From Rallus limicola (taxonomy: Eukaryota > Chordata > Aves > Gruiformes > Rallidae): DNA of 64,000 bases. The notes under the pieces are model-generated. The model was not told where the DNA came from, ran no database searches, and saw only the letters and a list, made by a program, of their open reading frames with translations. This document shows, piece by piece, positions 39,481-51,717 of the stretch (the first letter of the stretch is position 1; each line of letters starts with the position of its first letter). The stretch lies in the NCBI GenBank assembly GCA_022605955.1, contig JAKCOZ010000007.1, forward strand, positions 15,257,501-15,321,500. The letters run 5' to 3'. A program made the position numbers and the translations under genes.

Positions 39481-42032
39481 TCCATTTCTTAGTATCTTGC
39501 TCTTTTCCATCATCTGTTTTCACATAGTGTTTTTCTGTCATAACTGCACCCAAACATAGTGTTTACAAAAGAAGAAGTGCTGTTTCAGTGGTTGCTGCTC
39601 ACAGCTCTCCTTTCTTCCTTAAGCCCCAGTGTGGGCTCAGATCCAAGGTAGGTGGGGAGGAAGGTGATGCAGCTCCTGATCCTGAACAGGTGGAACCATA
39701 TCCTGAAAACCCAGAACGGGCCAGTCGGAGGTTTGCATTGCTACTGCAAGAGGTGAGGCAGCTGTTGTTCCTGGCTAAAGGAACCAACCAGCTGGGCAAT
39801 AAGGGGAAGGGGAGGGGGAAGGGGCATGATTTTTAACACTACATGATGGGAAATGAGATGGAGAAAATAACTCTGGACTTCTCCATATACCTTAATCAGA
39901 AATGAACAAACAGAGGACATGAGAAATGCTCTGGTTTAATGATGTCTTAATTGAAAGACAATAATCTTGGGAGATTCCTGACCAATTGTTCTTTTTTGGA
40001 CTGATCTGTATATAAAGAGTTGGTTGAAAGTGTACTCGGTGCTCTGGTAGTATATGGATACATTTAAAACTAGCACTTAAAATTGACCATCATGGGATAG
40101 AGGCATAAGGATTTGAACACATCAAAAACAGTAAAAATGTATAAAATATTCTGAAAATATGTGTGCACCCTGACTGTGGCAGAGTTGGGAGAAGTGAATG
40201 GGAAACTACTACTGATTGTACTGGGTAACAAAGTTGCCCAAAGTCACTGATAAAGTAGAGGCAGGAATTTAAATCTCTAGAATTGTCATCCATTGCATTC
40301 CTGTTTTGACTTGTTTATGAAAGTCGGAACTTAACATTTTGTCTGTACCCAGGATCAATGTTACAACTGAAACTGAGAAGCTTGCAGTCCAAGCTCCTTT
40401 CTCTGGTCCCTGGGACACTGATGCTGTCAGATCACAATCCAAAACTTGAAACAACAGAACAACGTCTTCAAGGAGCACAGACAGTCAGCTTGGAATTTTT
40501 AAAAAGCACGAGGCTTGCAGAGACCTCCTCAGACAGGCATCTTTGATAAGTCTTTTTATGAGACCTGTCATGAAGCTATAAAGATGATCTATAGTTGTTT
40601 CCTAATTGTTAGTATATTGAACTTCTCTGTCAAGCGATATGAAGGTGAGGCATTTTCCAAGACTGACATAACAGGTGCCAGAAGAGCTACACCTTGCCAC
40701 TTCACTGGAAATAGAAAAAGAATATGGTCGTACAATTGCATTTCAGGAGCTAGGAGAACAAAACCACAGCGAGTCAGAGACATGCAGACAGTTTTGTGTC
40801 CAGCAAGAGCAATTCAGCTTCTACCTTCTGCACCCTTCTTCTAGTGGCTGCCTGGCCCTGACCTGAAACATTCCCCTATTTTTTGTTGTCAGGTGAGTTG
40901 TTGCGTTGCCTTAGAGAGCTTCAAGAGCTCTAACTGAAGTCAGGTGAGTGCTGGAGGCAGCAAGAAGGGAAGAGAGGGCAGCAGCAGCAGATGTGGTCAG
41001 ATGGGTGTGTTCTGCTGGGGCAATAACACAGCAGGATCCACAGCAGAGCAGTGCCTGGATCCACAGTCGGGGTAAGGGATGGAGGGGAGGAGATGTCATG
41101 TGCAAAGGGAAGAGAGGTCTGAAACCATCTTCTGTGTGGCCAGGAGTTGACCTGATGCCTTTGTAGGTACTGAGGACATCTTCCTGAAGGTTCTGTCTGT
41201 TGCATCTAGCTCAGAAACAGAAACAGAAGTAACAAAGTAAACACTCCAGTGCAAGGCAGCCTCACAGCCCCTCAACTGCAGGGGCAAACCACTTTTCCCT
41301 TCTTAGGGCGGCTCCTGAAAAACTGGAGCTCTTCTGCTGGGGATGTATGCTCTGCATAGCACAAGGAGGTTTATTAAATTCCATTTTTTTCCACTAATAA
41401 AAGGCAGAATTTGGAAATAATCCTAATTTTGCCTGTTCTCCTTTCTCACTGGTTTGTTTGTAGCTTAGCGACCATTTTCAGCAGTAACTGGGTTATACAG
41501 AGACTGTCAGTAAAGGTCCTACCTCAGCAAAATGCTGAAATTCACATAGACTGCTCCTAGTCATGTTATTTTGAGGTACTGGGCACTGTTTAAATAACTG
41601 GTGAGAAATTTACATTAAAAAAAACCCAAACCAAAACAAACTGCAAAACACAAGGCAAATATCATCCCAGTGAAAAAAATGGCTAACGTTATTACACCGT
41701 TGCTCTAAAAGGAATTTTCTAAATATAATTCAAAATTTTCTAGATCAAAATGCAGGTAGGGGACAATCAGTTGCTCCCTGAGCACACAAGCCAGGTCAGC
41801 CCCTGACTCCATGCACACATCCACAAAGAGGAAGAGATGGCAATTCCCTACAATTTAGCCCTTTCAGTGCAAAGTGGCGGACGTGCCATACTGCTAGATA
41901 AATGCACTCCCACCTCCACTTCTCCTCTCTATAGCACAGGAGGAAAGAGCTGAGGCTGCTCAAGTTCACCTAACATCAGCCTGATTCCAAGCTACCTTCT
42001 CCCAGCACTGCTTTTTTCTTATGGGGATGCAC

Positions 42033-42122
42033 ACAGAAGTGTAGGGGTTGGAAGGGACCTCCAGAGATCATGAAGTCCAACCCCTCCTGCCAAAGCAGGT
42101 TCCCTAGGACAGGTCACACATG
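42033..42122 (-). mobile_element. Short CR1 LINE 3' tail
   Basis: On plus it reads gtaggggttggaagggacct and then 'catgaagtccaacccctcctgcc' split by minor changes. It is about 90 bp, minus-oriented, with the terminal octamer repeat lost. Confidence 0.8.
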
Positions 42123-42689
42123 TGTCATGAACTTGGGCGGCCAGGGAGGAAGTGGCAATTTCAAAAGGTTTCAATTTTTAGATCAGCTATAAATCATTTA
42201 ATGACTCACAATGAGAGAGAAATTGAAAACAGATTTTTTTCCTTCAAATCTACTTTCACCATCATAGAAATTGTTCCCCAGACTTGTTCTCTTTCCTTTT
42301 TATGTGCAGAGTATTCTGAGTCCCCAAAGGCTCTGAGAAGAAAGAGAAAAGCAGCATTGTCTCTGAAATTTCAGATGTCAAGCAGCTTTATTGATAAAAA
42401 TGCTCAGAAATATGCCTATTCTACCATCCACACAGAGAAGGGGAACTCAGAAATTACTCTTGCAAAAACCACACAGCTGTACCTCTGAGACAAAAACTGG
42501 AACACAATGCTTTAATTTTCTTTTAAATGCTCAGAATGAGGTTTTTGTTGAGGTACTTCTGTGGGAATCCACCCTGGTAGGGTTTCTAAAGGGCTCACAT
42601 ATTTACAGTTCTCACTGAAGACTCACAAACCCTTCCACTGTAGCAATCAGTGGCTCTCATAAAATACTTTTTAAAGTCTTCAAGACATG

Positions 42690-43120
42690 AAGAAGTCTTG
42701 AGACAAAACTACTGGAGAACATATGTTATGAGGAACAGCTGAGGGAACTGGGATGGTTTAATCTGGAGAAGAGGAGGTTGAGGGGAGACCAGATTGCTCA
42801 CTACGACTACATGAAAGGAGGTTGTGGAGAGGTGGGGATTGACCTTTTCTCCCTAATGACAAGAGGAAATGGCATCAAGTTATGTCAAAGGAAGTTTAGA
42901 TTGGATATTTAGATTGGAAGGAAAAACTTCTATACAGAGAGGGTTGTTAATAATTGGAATGGGCTGCCCAGCGGTGGAGTCTCCATCCCAGGAGGTATTT
43001 AAAAGAGGGTTACATGTGGTGCTGATGGACATGGTTTAGTGGAGGTTGGCAGGTTAGGGTGATGGTTGGACTTTATTATCTAAAGGGTCTCTTCCAACCA
43101 AGGCAATTCTATGATTCTAC
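42690..43120 (+). mobile_element. CR1 LINE 3' fragment
   Basis: Plus-oriented copy with 'tctggagaagaggaggttg', 'ggctgcccagcggtggagt' and 'gacatggtttagtgga', ending caattctatgattctac. ORF2 remnants are out of frame. Confidence 0.92.
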
Positions 43121-44324
43121 TGTCACCTGCATAAACAGAAAGAGTTTCAACTTAGAGCTGTGAGGAAACATGGGCTGAGCCCACTTCATGTCCTACTTAC
43201 ACAGCAGACAACTTGAGTTTCTACCTAGTGCAATATAGCTATTCCCTTTGGCTAGTGCTCTATTTTTTTAGGGGAAAAATTACTGTAATGAAACAGTGGG
43301 GAAATGGATGTAATCCATCTTCTCATGTGCCTTAGACCCAAGATGCTCCATCTGCTCCGTAACCAGAGAGACCATAATGGTGACATAGGAGAAACTTGAG
43401 TGTCTCTGTCCCTACTAGCTAGGTAAAATATTGCCAACAGCAAAATGCTGAGTCTGAATCTTTGAAGATATTCATTGGCAAAACAGTCTTTTTAAAGGAA
43501 TATTACAATGAATTACTTAAAACAAGAAGCATAGGATCCATGGATCTCAGGTAGTGCCTTCTCTATTTTACTCCACATTTGTTGAAGGAAGAAATGTTAA
43601 CAAAAGGCAGGCATTATGATACTTGTAATATTGTTCAGATCATTACCCTTAAAGAGTTAAAAAAAAACAACCCCAAACTAACTAAACAAAAAACCCCAAC
43701 CCTTGATGACTGAAAAGGGAAGACATGGAAATAGTCTGTTATTGTAAAGAAATGTTAATATTTAATACAGTGAAATGCAAGATTTTTCCATTAAGAGAAA
43801 AACTTTTCTAGAGATGCTGTGAAGGCTGCACTGCTGGTTCTGGAAGTCTTTAATTTGGATTATTTTTCCCATCTTTCCTATAGGGTCACTTGTAAACTAG
43901 AACAGGGCAGACAAATAGAGATGAGTGAGTCCAACACTGAAAACATCTTTGAAATATTAATTGTTCATCCTCAATTCAAGCAAACTCCTTGTGCTTTGTC
44001 TATTATATATTTACAGTATGATACTAAAATATTAAAGGATACAAGAATGAACTCCGTCTTTTTAATTCATTTCTGTGTTAATGGATGATAGGTCAAGTGG
44101 AAAGAAACCCAGAACAACCCCAAACCAAACCAAATCATGGCAGTTTATATTAGCTAGAGAACCATGTCTTGGTATTTCAACAGTAGCAATATGGGGTGTT
44201 TCATTGCTTAAGAAAGAGAAGAGACTTTTTTGTTTGTTAAACTAAACTGGTAAAAAAATTGTCTGGTAAAAAAAAAAGAGGTGTGTGTGGGGGGGCAGTT
44301 AGGGTTACAGAAGGTGGTAGTTTC

Positions 44325-45087
44325 AAGTGAAGATACTATTTCCAGAAACTGAAATGTAGAAGTTGTTGAGCTGATGGAAGTGGAGGAGTGGTCCTCTAAT
44401 GACCTGACAGAGAAGGATCTGAAGGTGTTGGTTGACATCTGACTGAATATGAACCAGCAGTGGGCCTGGGTGGCCAAGAAGGCTGATGGCATCTTGGCAT
44501 GTTTCAGAAATAGTGTGGCCAGCAGATCCAGGGAAGTGATTGTGCACCTGTACTCTGCATTGGTGAGGCCACACCTTGAATACTGTGTTCAGTTTTGTGC
44601 CCCTCACCATAAGAAGGACATTGAGGACCTGGAGCATGTCCAGAGAAGGGCAATCAGGCTGGTCAAGGGGCTGGAGGGAAAATCATATGAGGAGCAGCTG
44701 AGGGAGCTGGGGGTGTTTAGTTTGGAGAAGAGGAGGCTACAATTACCTGAAAGGAGATTGTCGAGAGATGGGTGTTGGTCTCTTCACCCACGTGACCAGT
44801 GATAGGACAAGGGGGAATGGACTCAAGCTGTGCCAGAGGAGGTTCAGATTAGACATTAGGAAAAAAACTTCACTGAAAGGGTTATTGGGCGTTGGCACAG
44901 GCTGCCCAGGGATGGGGCTGAGTCACTGACCCTGGATGTATTTAAAAAGTAGATCTACCCTATTTAAAAAGTAGGTAGATGAGGTGATCAGGGAAATGAT
45001 TTAGTAGAGGACAGGTACGGTTGGACTCGATGATCTCAAAGGTCTTTTTCAACCTAGTAATTCAATGATTCTATGATTCTGTGACAT
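44325..45087 (+). mobile_element. CR1 LINE copy with ORF2 C-terminal remnant
   Basis: This is the longest CR1 copy here, about 760 bp, ending ttcaatgattctatgattctg. From 44449 to about 44745 an open frame encodes the C-terminal part of CR1 ORF2 ([38 protein letters not shown]). After EKRRL the frame is lost: against the usual CR1 order, about 30 bases are missing between gaggct and acaattacctg. A small direct repeat, tatttaaaaagtag, lies at about 44938-44975. It is not functional. Confidence 0.93.
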
Positions 45088-45678
45088 CAGATGTGAGCAA
45101 TTAACCTGAAGTAGCAGGCAGAATGGTTATGTACTTAAAATGACACAAAGCCTGGATATGCAGCTATCAAAATTGACCTTATTCTCATGACTTATTGAAG
45201 CAAAACTGCTAGGAAATGAGCACACACACAGACATCTTCACAGGAAGTTTACACCATGACTTTCAAGCTCTAGCTACAGATGTCTGCAAATTCATGGGAT
45301 AAATTTTAAGGAGTCTGAGAAAGAGCTACTTTAAAGAAAATATATTGCCAGTAGCTTAACCCCACTGTACAAAAGCCTGCCCTTTTACTGCAGTATTAAA
45401 TCAAATTAAAAATTCAAGAGAAAGCATGCATTAGGAATAACAAGAAGCTGTCAAATTGCATGGTGACAATTGAGTGCAGCCCTCTGGGTCAGACCTGAGA
45501 GCTCTGAGGGTGCCTTCTGAACTAATAACATGTGCCACAAGAGAGAGAAAAAAAATGCTGAAAGACTTTTCTCAGTAGAAAATGAGACAGGCAGGTAAAT
45601 TCATAGTCCCCATAATCCCTCTGGCTCTTGAGAGCATTTGTGAAGTGACAGAGCCCTCTACTGGCCTTTGCTCACCTT

Positions 45679-45693
45679 CCCCCCCCCCCCCCC
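45679..45693. repeat. Poly-C tract (15)
   Basis: Fifteen C followed by gcaaat. Similar to the C-rich tracts at 5530, 33442 and (minus strand) 51717. Confidence 0.9.
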
Positions 45694-46019
45694 GCAAATT
45701 AGTCCTTGAGCTCCCAGTGTCAGTGCTGTGAAGTTATTAGGGCACGTGTAGTTTTCTTCGTTTATTAGGATGGAGTGAAATTTAGGTTCCAAGAGCATAA
45801 AACTATTCCTGTAAGAGATCAGGATCTAAACAGAAGAGCTAGCAGGCCTGGGGCAATTCAGTCCTGCAGGAAACATTACACACACAAGATGCAGTTCTTT
45901 GGCTAAATTAATTGAAAGCCTTTGCTGCTGATGCAAATATTTCTGAAAGAGTCAGGTACTAAGGTTTCAGGAAATTGAGGGAAGCAGGTTGAAAAATTTG
46001 CCTTTCCCCTAGTAGAGAA

Positions 46020-46053
46020 TTCATATGTATTTCATTTTCATATGTATTTCATT
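46020..46053. repeat. 17-bp tandem duplication next to a CR1 3' end
   Basis: Two perfect copies of ttcatatgtatttcatt (46020-46036 and 46037-46053), with a third copy starting (ttca) just where the CR1 tail at 46056 begins. Confidence 0.95.
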
Positions 46054-46055
46054 TT

Positions 46056-46925
46056 CACAGAATCATAGAATGGCATGGGTTGGAAGGGATCCCAAGGATC
46101 ATAGAGCTCCAATCCCCCTGCCACAGGCAGGGACACCAGCCCAGATCTACACAAGGTTGCCCAGGGCCCCATCCAACCTGGCCTTCAACACTTCCAGGGA
46201 CGGGGCATCCACCACCTCTCTGGGCAGCCTGTTCCAGCACCTCACCACTCTGTAAAAAACTTCCCCCTAATATCTAATCTAAACCTTCACTCCTTTAGTT
46301 TCACTCCATTTTACTCCTGTCTTGCCATTGTCTACCCTTTTAAAAAGCTGATTCCCCTCCTGTTTATATGCTCTCTTCAGGTAGTAGAAGGCTGCAATGA
46401 CGTTCCTCTGCAGCCTTCTCTTCTCCAGTCTGAACAAGCCCAGTTCCCTCAGCCTCTCTTCACAGGGAAGGTGCTCCAGCTCTCTAATCATCTTTGTGGC
46501 CTCTGAATCCTCTCCAACAGTTCTACATCTTTCTTGAATTGGGGTCCCCAGATCTGGACACAGCACTCCAGATAGGGCCTCATGAGGGCAGAGGGACAAT
46601 CACCTCCCTGTTCTGAGGAGGCCACCCCTCTTCTGATGGAGCCCAGGATACCATTGGCCTTCCGAGCTGCAAGAGCACACTGCTGGCTCACGAGAACTCC
46701 TGGGTCCTTCTCAGCAGGGCTACTCTCACAGTCTGTATATATGTCTGGGATTCATCTGGCCCAAGTGCAACACCTTACACTTTGCTGTGTTTTGATGCAA
46801 TCAAGCACACAGTTGGCTTTCTGGACTGTGAGCACACATTGCTGGGTCACGTTGAGCTTTTTACCAACCAAAAACCTCAAGTCCTTCTCCTCAGGCCTGC
46901 TCATGAGGTCCAGATCAAGTTAAAG
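46056..46925 (-). mobile_element. CR1 LINE copy or two abutting CR1 pieces
   Basis: On plus it starts cacagaatcatagaatggc and runs through the whole 3' tail into ORF2. Minus-strand frames show CR1 ORF2 pieces ([45 protein letters not shown]). At about 46735-46790 the sequence jumps to another part of the element, then repeats a related segment (cacattgctgggtcacgt, cttctcctcaggcctgctc). This suggests an internal rearrangement or a second CR1 piece. Confidence 0.9.
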
Positions 46926-48424
46926 TAGTGCTATACAGCATTCCCCTGAAAAGCAGAGTTTAACAATTGTAGCAGTACACCTGAACTAGTGACCGTGACT
47001 GAAAAGCCTTCAGACACTATGTCAGTGCATGGAATGTCTGTGTGCCAACAGACGAGAGGTCTACCCAGAGCAGTGTACGAAGAAAAATGTGCAGATGGCT
47101 CTTAGGCATGCACAACTTGAACTGAACTTAGAGCATTTTTCATTGCTTTAAGCTGGCATTTATGAATAGCATACAGACAACGACCACCTGAAAGAAGACA
47201 AGAAAAACATGGAGATGTATATGTAAAGACCTAATAATCCAACAGATGAAGCCTTGAATTGGGGTTTTGCTCCCTGGAAGTAGGATATCACTGTGGGCTG
47301 TTTAGTTTTTGTACATGGTGTTAAACTTGTTACCTATCACACTGCTCTGAGTAAGGGAACTTGCAAAAAAGGTGGCCCAGCAGCAGGTTCTGTGGCTCAC
47401 GCAAAGCTGAATCCTCCTGAGGTGAGGCTGGAGGCTGACACTTCTGCCTTCTCCAGGTCCAAGCATGGGCTAAGTCTTTGGTGTGATACCAGTATAACAT
47501 GGCAGCACTCGGAGTCTGGGAGTGAACTCAGCCCTCATACTGTACTGCAGTGATGGCTCAAGCAGGAGAAATGCAAGCCGAGAGCCTCATGTAAATGCCT
47601 GATGGCAGAGTAGACCTTAGCCTACAATGCAATCCTTCACAGCTCCCAAAGGATACAACCATTTCTAACGAGCCAGCTACCAACTCTCAACATGTTTACT
47701 CAGCTTCTGCAATTTCCTCTGTTGCCCGAGCGTCACCATACTTGTGCTTTTGTCCTTTCTGTGCCTTAACACAACCCTAATGAGTGTACTTGAAAAGACA
47801 GCACTTCCAGGGGCTCTGAAATTCCCAAATGGGCTGTATGGATCAGCCAGTCCAGCAATTAGTCACGTGAAACAGCAACTAGACATGCACTGTGCTTTCC
47901 TCAAACAAGCCTGGCACTTGGGCTGTCCAGATTATCATACAGTGTCATCAAAGGCAGCTGGGAAAACATTAATGTCACTGTTAAATGCCAGTACACATAT
48001 TCACAAAGACACATTTTGTAAGATGGGAAGAATCCCTACACCTTCCCAAAACTGTCTTCAGAGCATTGTAACAGGTGTCTCTCTCCAAATTACTGCCAAA
48101 CACTCCACACTGATTATCTGGTTAGATCACATATGCTCAACACAGGTTTTCAAAACATCCATGTACAGCTCCTGTGCCATATATTGCCCATGTCCATGGA
48201 GTCTGGAATGGTCCTGGACTCCACAGTTTCCTGGTCAATACTATTGCATGATCTTCAGCATGTTTTTGGCCTAAGCAAACCAGCTCAAACTCAATTTCCC
48301 AAGCATGGTTCAGTAGCCTGCATGAACCTGGGACACTTCTCGGTGAGCACTCCACTTGCAGAGTGTTTAGAGGTACACTGTATAACCACTGTTAGCACTG
48401 AAGCAAAACTTTATCATGCTGAGT
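46926..48424. other. Gene-free interval with an unassigned open frame
   Basis: An open frame on plus ends at 48274. Its first in-frame ATG is at 47780, giving about 164 codons. It has no recognisable domain and lies directly upstream of the truncated LTR. It could be ancient mobile-element sequence or chance. Confidence 0.55.
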
Positions 48425-48659
48425 GATGGAGCCCTGCTTTCTTGGGGATGGCTGAAGAGCTGCCTACCCATGGGAAGCAGGGAATGAATTCCTTGGTTTG
48501 CTTTGCTCACATGTGTGGCCTTTGCTTTACCTATGAAACTGTTGTTACCTCAATCCATGAGTTTTTTCTCACTTTTACCCTTCCAATTCTCTCCTCCACC
48601 CACGTGGGGACTGAGTGGCTGTGTGGGACTTAACTGCCAGCTGAGGTTAAACCACAACA
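48425..48659 (+). mobile_element. LTR 3' part, 5'-truncated, related to the one at 7.2 kb
   Basis: The segment runs from tgatggagccctgctttc to a terminal AAACCACAACA. It has the layout 'cctatgaaactg...acctcaatccatgag...ctctcctccaccc', ending ctgaggttaaaccacaaca. This matches the 3' half of a common bird LTR, and its last 150 bases align in order with the 3' end of the LTR at 7209-8337. The 5' part is missing or not recognisable below 48425. Confidence 0.75.
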
Positions 48660-50598
48660 CCAGGATGACACAAGGCTTCACCATACATATTGGCAGGGGT
48701 GACAACAGTTAAAGCTGCACCCAAGAAGAGCCCAAAATGCCATACTGATGTGGGATATTAAAGCATCTTTCTACTCACTCCATGGCTTCACTTATGAAGA
48801 GTAGCACACTATTAGAAAAAGGGCTACTAATGGTAAAGTTTGGCAGATACTAGAAAATCATGGAAACAAGAGACTCAAGCAGAATGAAGTTAAATAACTA
48901 GAAAGTCTTGGAGATGCTATGGGAAGGAAAGCTTTTCACATTCAAGGAAAAATGGGGTCTTTTTAAGCTCTCATTTTCCATCACAGAAATCTGCTAACTT
49001 TCAACATAGTACACAAGTATGAGAGCAAAATCAGTGGAGACCTTGAAATACATTTGTCATGAACTTGGCTGGACCTGTTAATAATGATAAACTGTCAGCC
49101 AAGAAAAGCCCTGCACACACAACTGACATGCATTACCAGAAAATCAAAATTATCTGTTGCACAAACAAACAATAAATACCCAACTGAAAGCCAAGGTAGA
49201 GGAAAACACCATCACAGACCAGTATTTTTGTTGAGTTTATTTACAGAATTGTTTCAATTTGGCACACAATTGGAAAATGCTAATACAATTTGGTGGGACA
49301 ACAGGAAGAATGCCGGAGTGTTGCTGGCCCTTTGGGGAGAAAAAAAGAAATGTGAATTACAAAGAAGGAACAATTAGGGTTGAAAACAGGGTTATCTCCA
49401 AGTGGGCTCCATCAGCTGTAGACCATACTCCCCCCACACCCAAAAAAACCCAACCCATACCTGAAAAATGTAGAACCTTGAAACACTGAGATGATGTTTC
49501 CAAGTCCTCCAGTAACATAAGCTGCCAGAGGGGAGTTTAACACAACCCAGGTTGTTTGCTCTACTGGCAGAAGCCAAGCTCTTCAGAACTCAGCTTAACT
49601 TACTGGTCATGTTTTATCTGGCTGGCTCCTGCTCATACTCAATTCAGTGGGAATGCTGCTACTGACCTCAGCAAAATCAGGCCTTTCACATAGGGCAAAC
49701 GGAGCCTCTTTCATAAGCAACAAAGTTCTGCACCCAGAGGGACAGAAATGCCGAATGCTTGTAATGTTACACTGAAAAGCTGTTTTATTCTCCTTTTTAA
49801 CACAGTTTAACTTCTCCTTGGTCCATTTACATCTTTTATGCATGCCCAGCACCACCAGTCACATGAACTTTTCCAAGAGGCCTTTATTTTGTTGTCATCT
49901 ATCACAGTTTTGGTAGGATCGTCACCTTAGACCTCGGCCCCTAACACGGGTAGCTTAGAACGTGACTCTCATTCTGCAACTATTTCCATCTCTGATCTCT
50001 ATTTTTTCTTGTCTAGATGGACTAAGGAGCAAGGAGCAGGAAAGAACACAAAAATGAGGAACAGCAAAGATGGAAAAATGGCTGCTCATTGCTGGCTCCA
50101 GAGGGAGCCTTGGAAGAAAACTGGATGAGCACTTCTGTACCTCTCTCAGAAGAGCTTTAAGAGCTGGTGTGGCAACTAAAACCCAGGATGTATATAAAGC
50201 TTCGTCAACTTCTTGGTAAGATCCATGAGTTGCACTACCTGCTTGTGGGGTGGGAAAACTGGCAGCAGGTGCTAGCACCTCATGGTAAGTCCTGCCATAC
50301 AGAAGGTGTGGATTGAAAGTCAAGTAATCTTTGAGCCCTCAGAGTTACCACAGTCCTGTCTCAGCAGATTACATTACAGTGAAGTGAACATAGAGCAGCT
50401 TTATCATCGACGATAGCAGGCCAGAAAGACTGTGAACAGTTATTTTGGCAAAGTCAAATCTGTAATTGTCTCTGTGAAAGGGACTAAATCTCTACAACAA
50501 AGCCCTGAAAATTACCATGAAGTAAAAGCAAATACAGGAAAATAAGGAAAAATGACTTTGCACCATCCAAGTAAGCCACCTCTGTTAAAGATTTTCAT

Positions 50599-50622
50599 TA
50601 TTATTATTATTATTATTATGTG
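50599..50622. repeat. (ATT)n microsatellite
   Basis: About eight uninterrupted ATT units. It lies about 3.5 kb beyond the BPNT2 stop. Confidence 0.95.
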
Positions 50623-51388
50623 CTCTGTAGATCACCACAAATGGCTTTTAAGTCTATCTGTAAACATCTGGCAAATAGGTTAAACCTGAAATCAGTTAAA
50701 TACAATATTCAACCCTTTTATCTGTGTCCATTTATTTAGGAAAACATTCTTTCAAAGAATGAAAGTTAGGACTCTTGGTACAGTACAAGGTATCATCTAT
50801 GCTATCATCCACCCTTTTTAGCAGAATGAAAAAGAGAAAATACATATGGTTTAAGAATAATTTAATTTGCAATTACCTTAATCATAATAGCCACTCAAAG
50901 AAAAGAATCTACCATTGGAAAGCCAACACTGAAACAACACATTCTCTTACTTTTCTTGTTTGGAGCCAGAATGATACCACAAATTCTTTGTAATTCAATT
51001 TTTTAGAAGACAAATACTTTTCTAGGACCCACCTACACCATGCAATTAAGTAGCATCCCTAAAAATGGTATGATAGTTTTATGTGGGAAAGGCTAGAATG
51101 TAAACAATGCTCTAGCCCAGCAGCAAGATGTGGGTACAGTATGATTTCCTACCATTCTGGGCATAAGCTTCAGTCACATCCACACAGCTGATACCAAATA
51201 TTTAAGACAAAACAGCAAAAAGTTTCAGAATGGGGCATAAGCATAGTCAAAAAGGGCCTACTGAGTGTTAACACCATACAAACAAATATCCAAGTGCACT
51301 GGCACACGTGCACTGAGCAAGCACTTCTGAATACCTGCTGGTCTGCATAAGAGTTGCATTTCTTGTAGAATGACATCAGAAACTGATA

Positions 51389-51431
51389 TTCACCAGGTGC
51401 TTACCAATTCTCACCAGGTGCTTACCTATTC
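51389..51431. repeat. 21-bp tandem duplication
   Basis: The unit tcaccaggtgcttacc plus flanks occurs twice, at about 51389-51410 and 51410-51431, differing at two positions. Confidence 0.9.
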
Positions 51432-51682
51432 TCGTATCAAAGCAGCTCCTCCTTAACCTAGACTGGGACACCCCGAGCAGCACCTCAGGTCTTGGCTGTG
51501 GGGACAGCTCTGTGAGCTCAGGCTGTACCAGAAGTCATTTACTGGCCACCTCACTCTCACCTTTTCCTGACTTTCACCAGAGGTGAAATTGGGCCAGTGA
51601 GAGTCCACAGTGCAAGGTACAGAACACTGGGATCCGCTGCAGCAAAGCGATTCAGGATACAGAGGGGCCTAAACAAGCACAC

Positions 51683-51684
51683 TT

Positions 51685-51715
<31 letters not shown>

Positions 51716-51717
51716 GG
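51683..51717. repeat. T12-G23 homopolymer junction
   Basis: Twelve T followed by 23 G on plus, i.e. C23-A12 on minus. This is the longest G tract in the window, with strong G-quadruplex potential on the plus strand. Its length in the assembly may be unreliable. Confidence 0.9.

Larger units (their letters stand above)
30461..42032. other. Long gene-free interval
   Basis: Holds microsatellites at 32.2 and 34.1 kb, a C/A homopolymer at 33.4 kb, an 18-bp duplication at 37.3 kb and a candidate noncoding element at 39.0 kb. The stretches 38200-38900 and 40900-41330 look GC-richer but give no recognisable product. Confidence 0.65.
43121..46019. other. Gene-free interval around the 44.3 kb CR1
   Basis: Apart from the CR1 copy at 44325-45087 and the poly-C tract at 45679, the sequence is unique and no exon is seen. 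Confidence 0.65.

Noticed and set aside
42120..42488. 122-codon frame on plus just after a CR1 tail
   Set aside because: No recognisable family; lysine/serine-rich composition as expected of AT-rich noncoding DNA; treated as chance.
44449..44802. 117-codon frame as an independent gene
   Set aside because: It is the C-terminal remnant of CR1 ORF2 with a deletion-caused frame break, not a host gene.
46279..46691. Minus-strand frames of 67-106 codons as genes
   Set aside because: They are CR1 ORF2 pieces inside the 46 kb CR1 copy.
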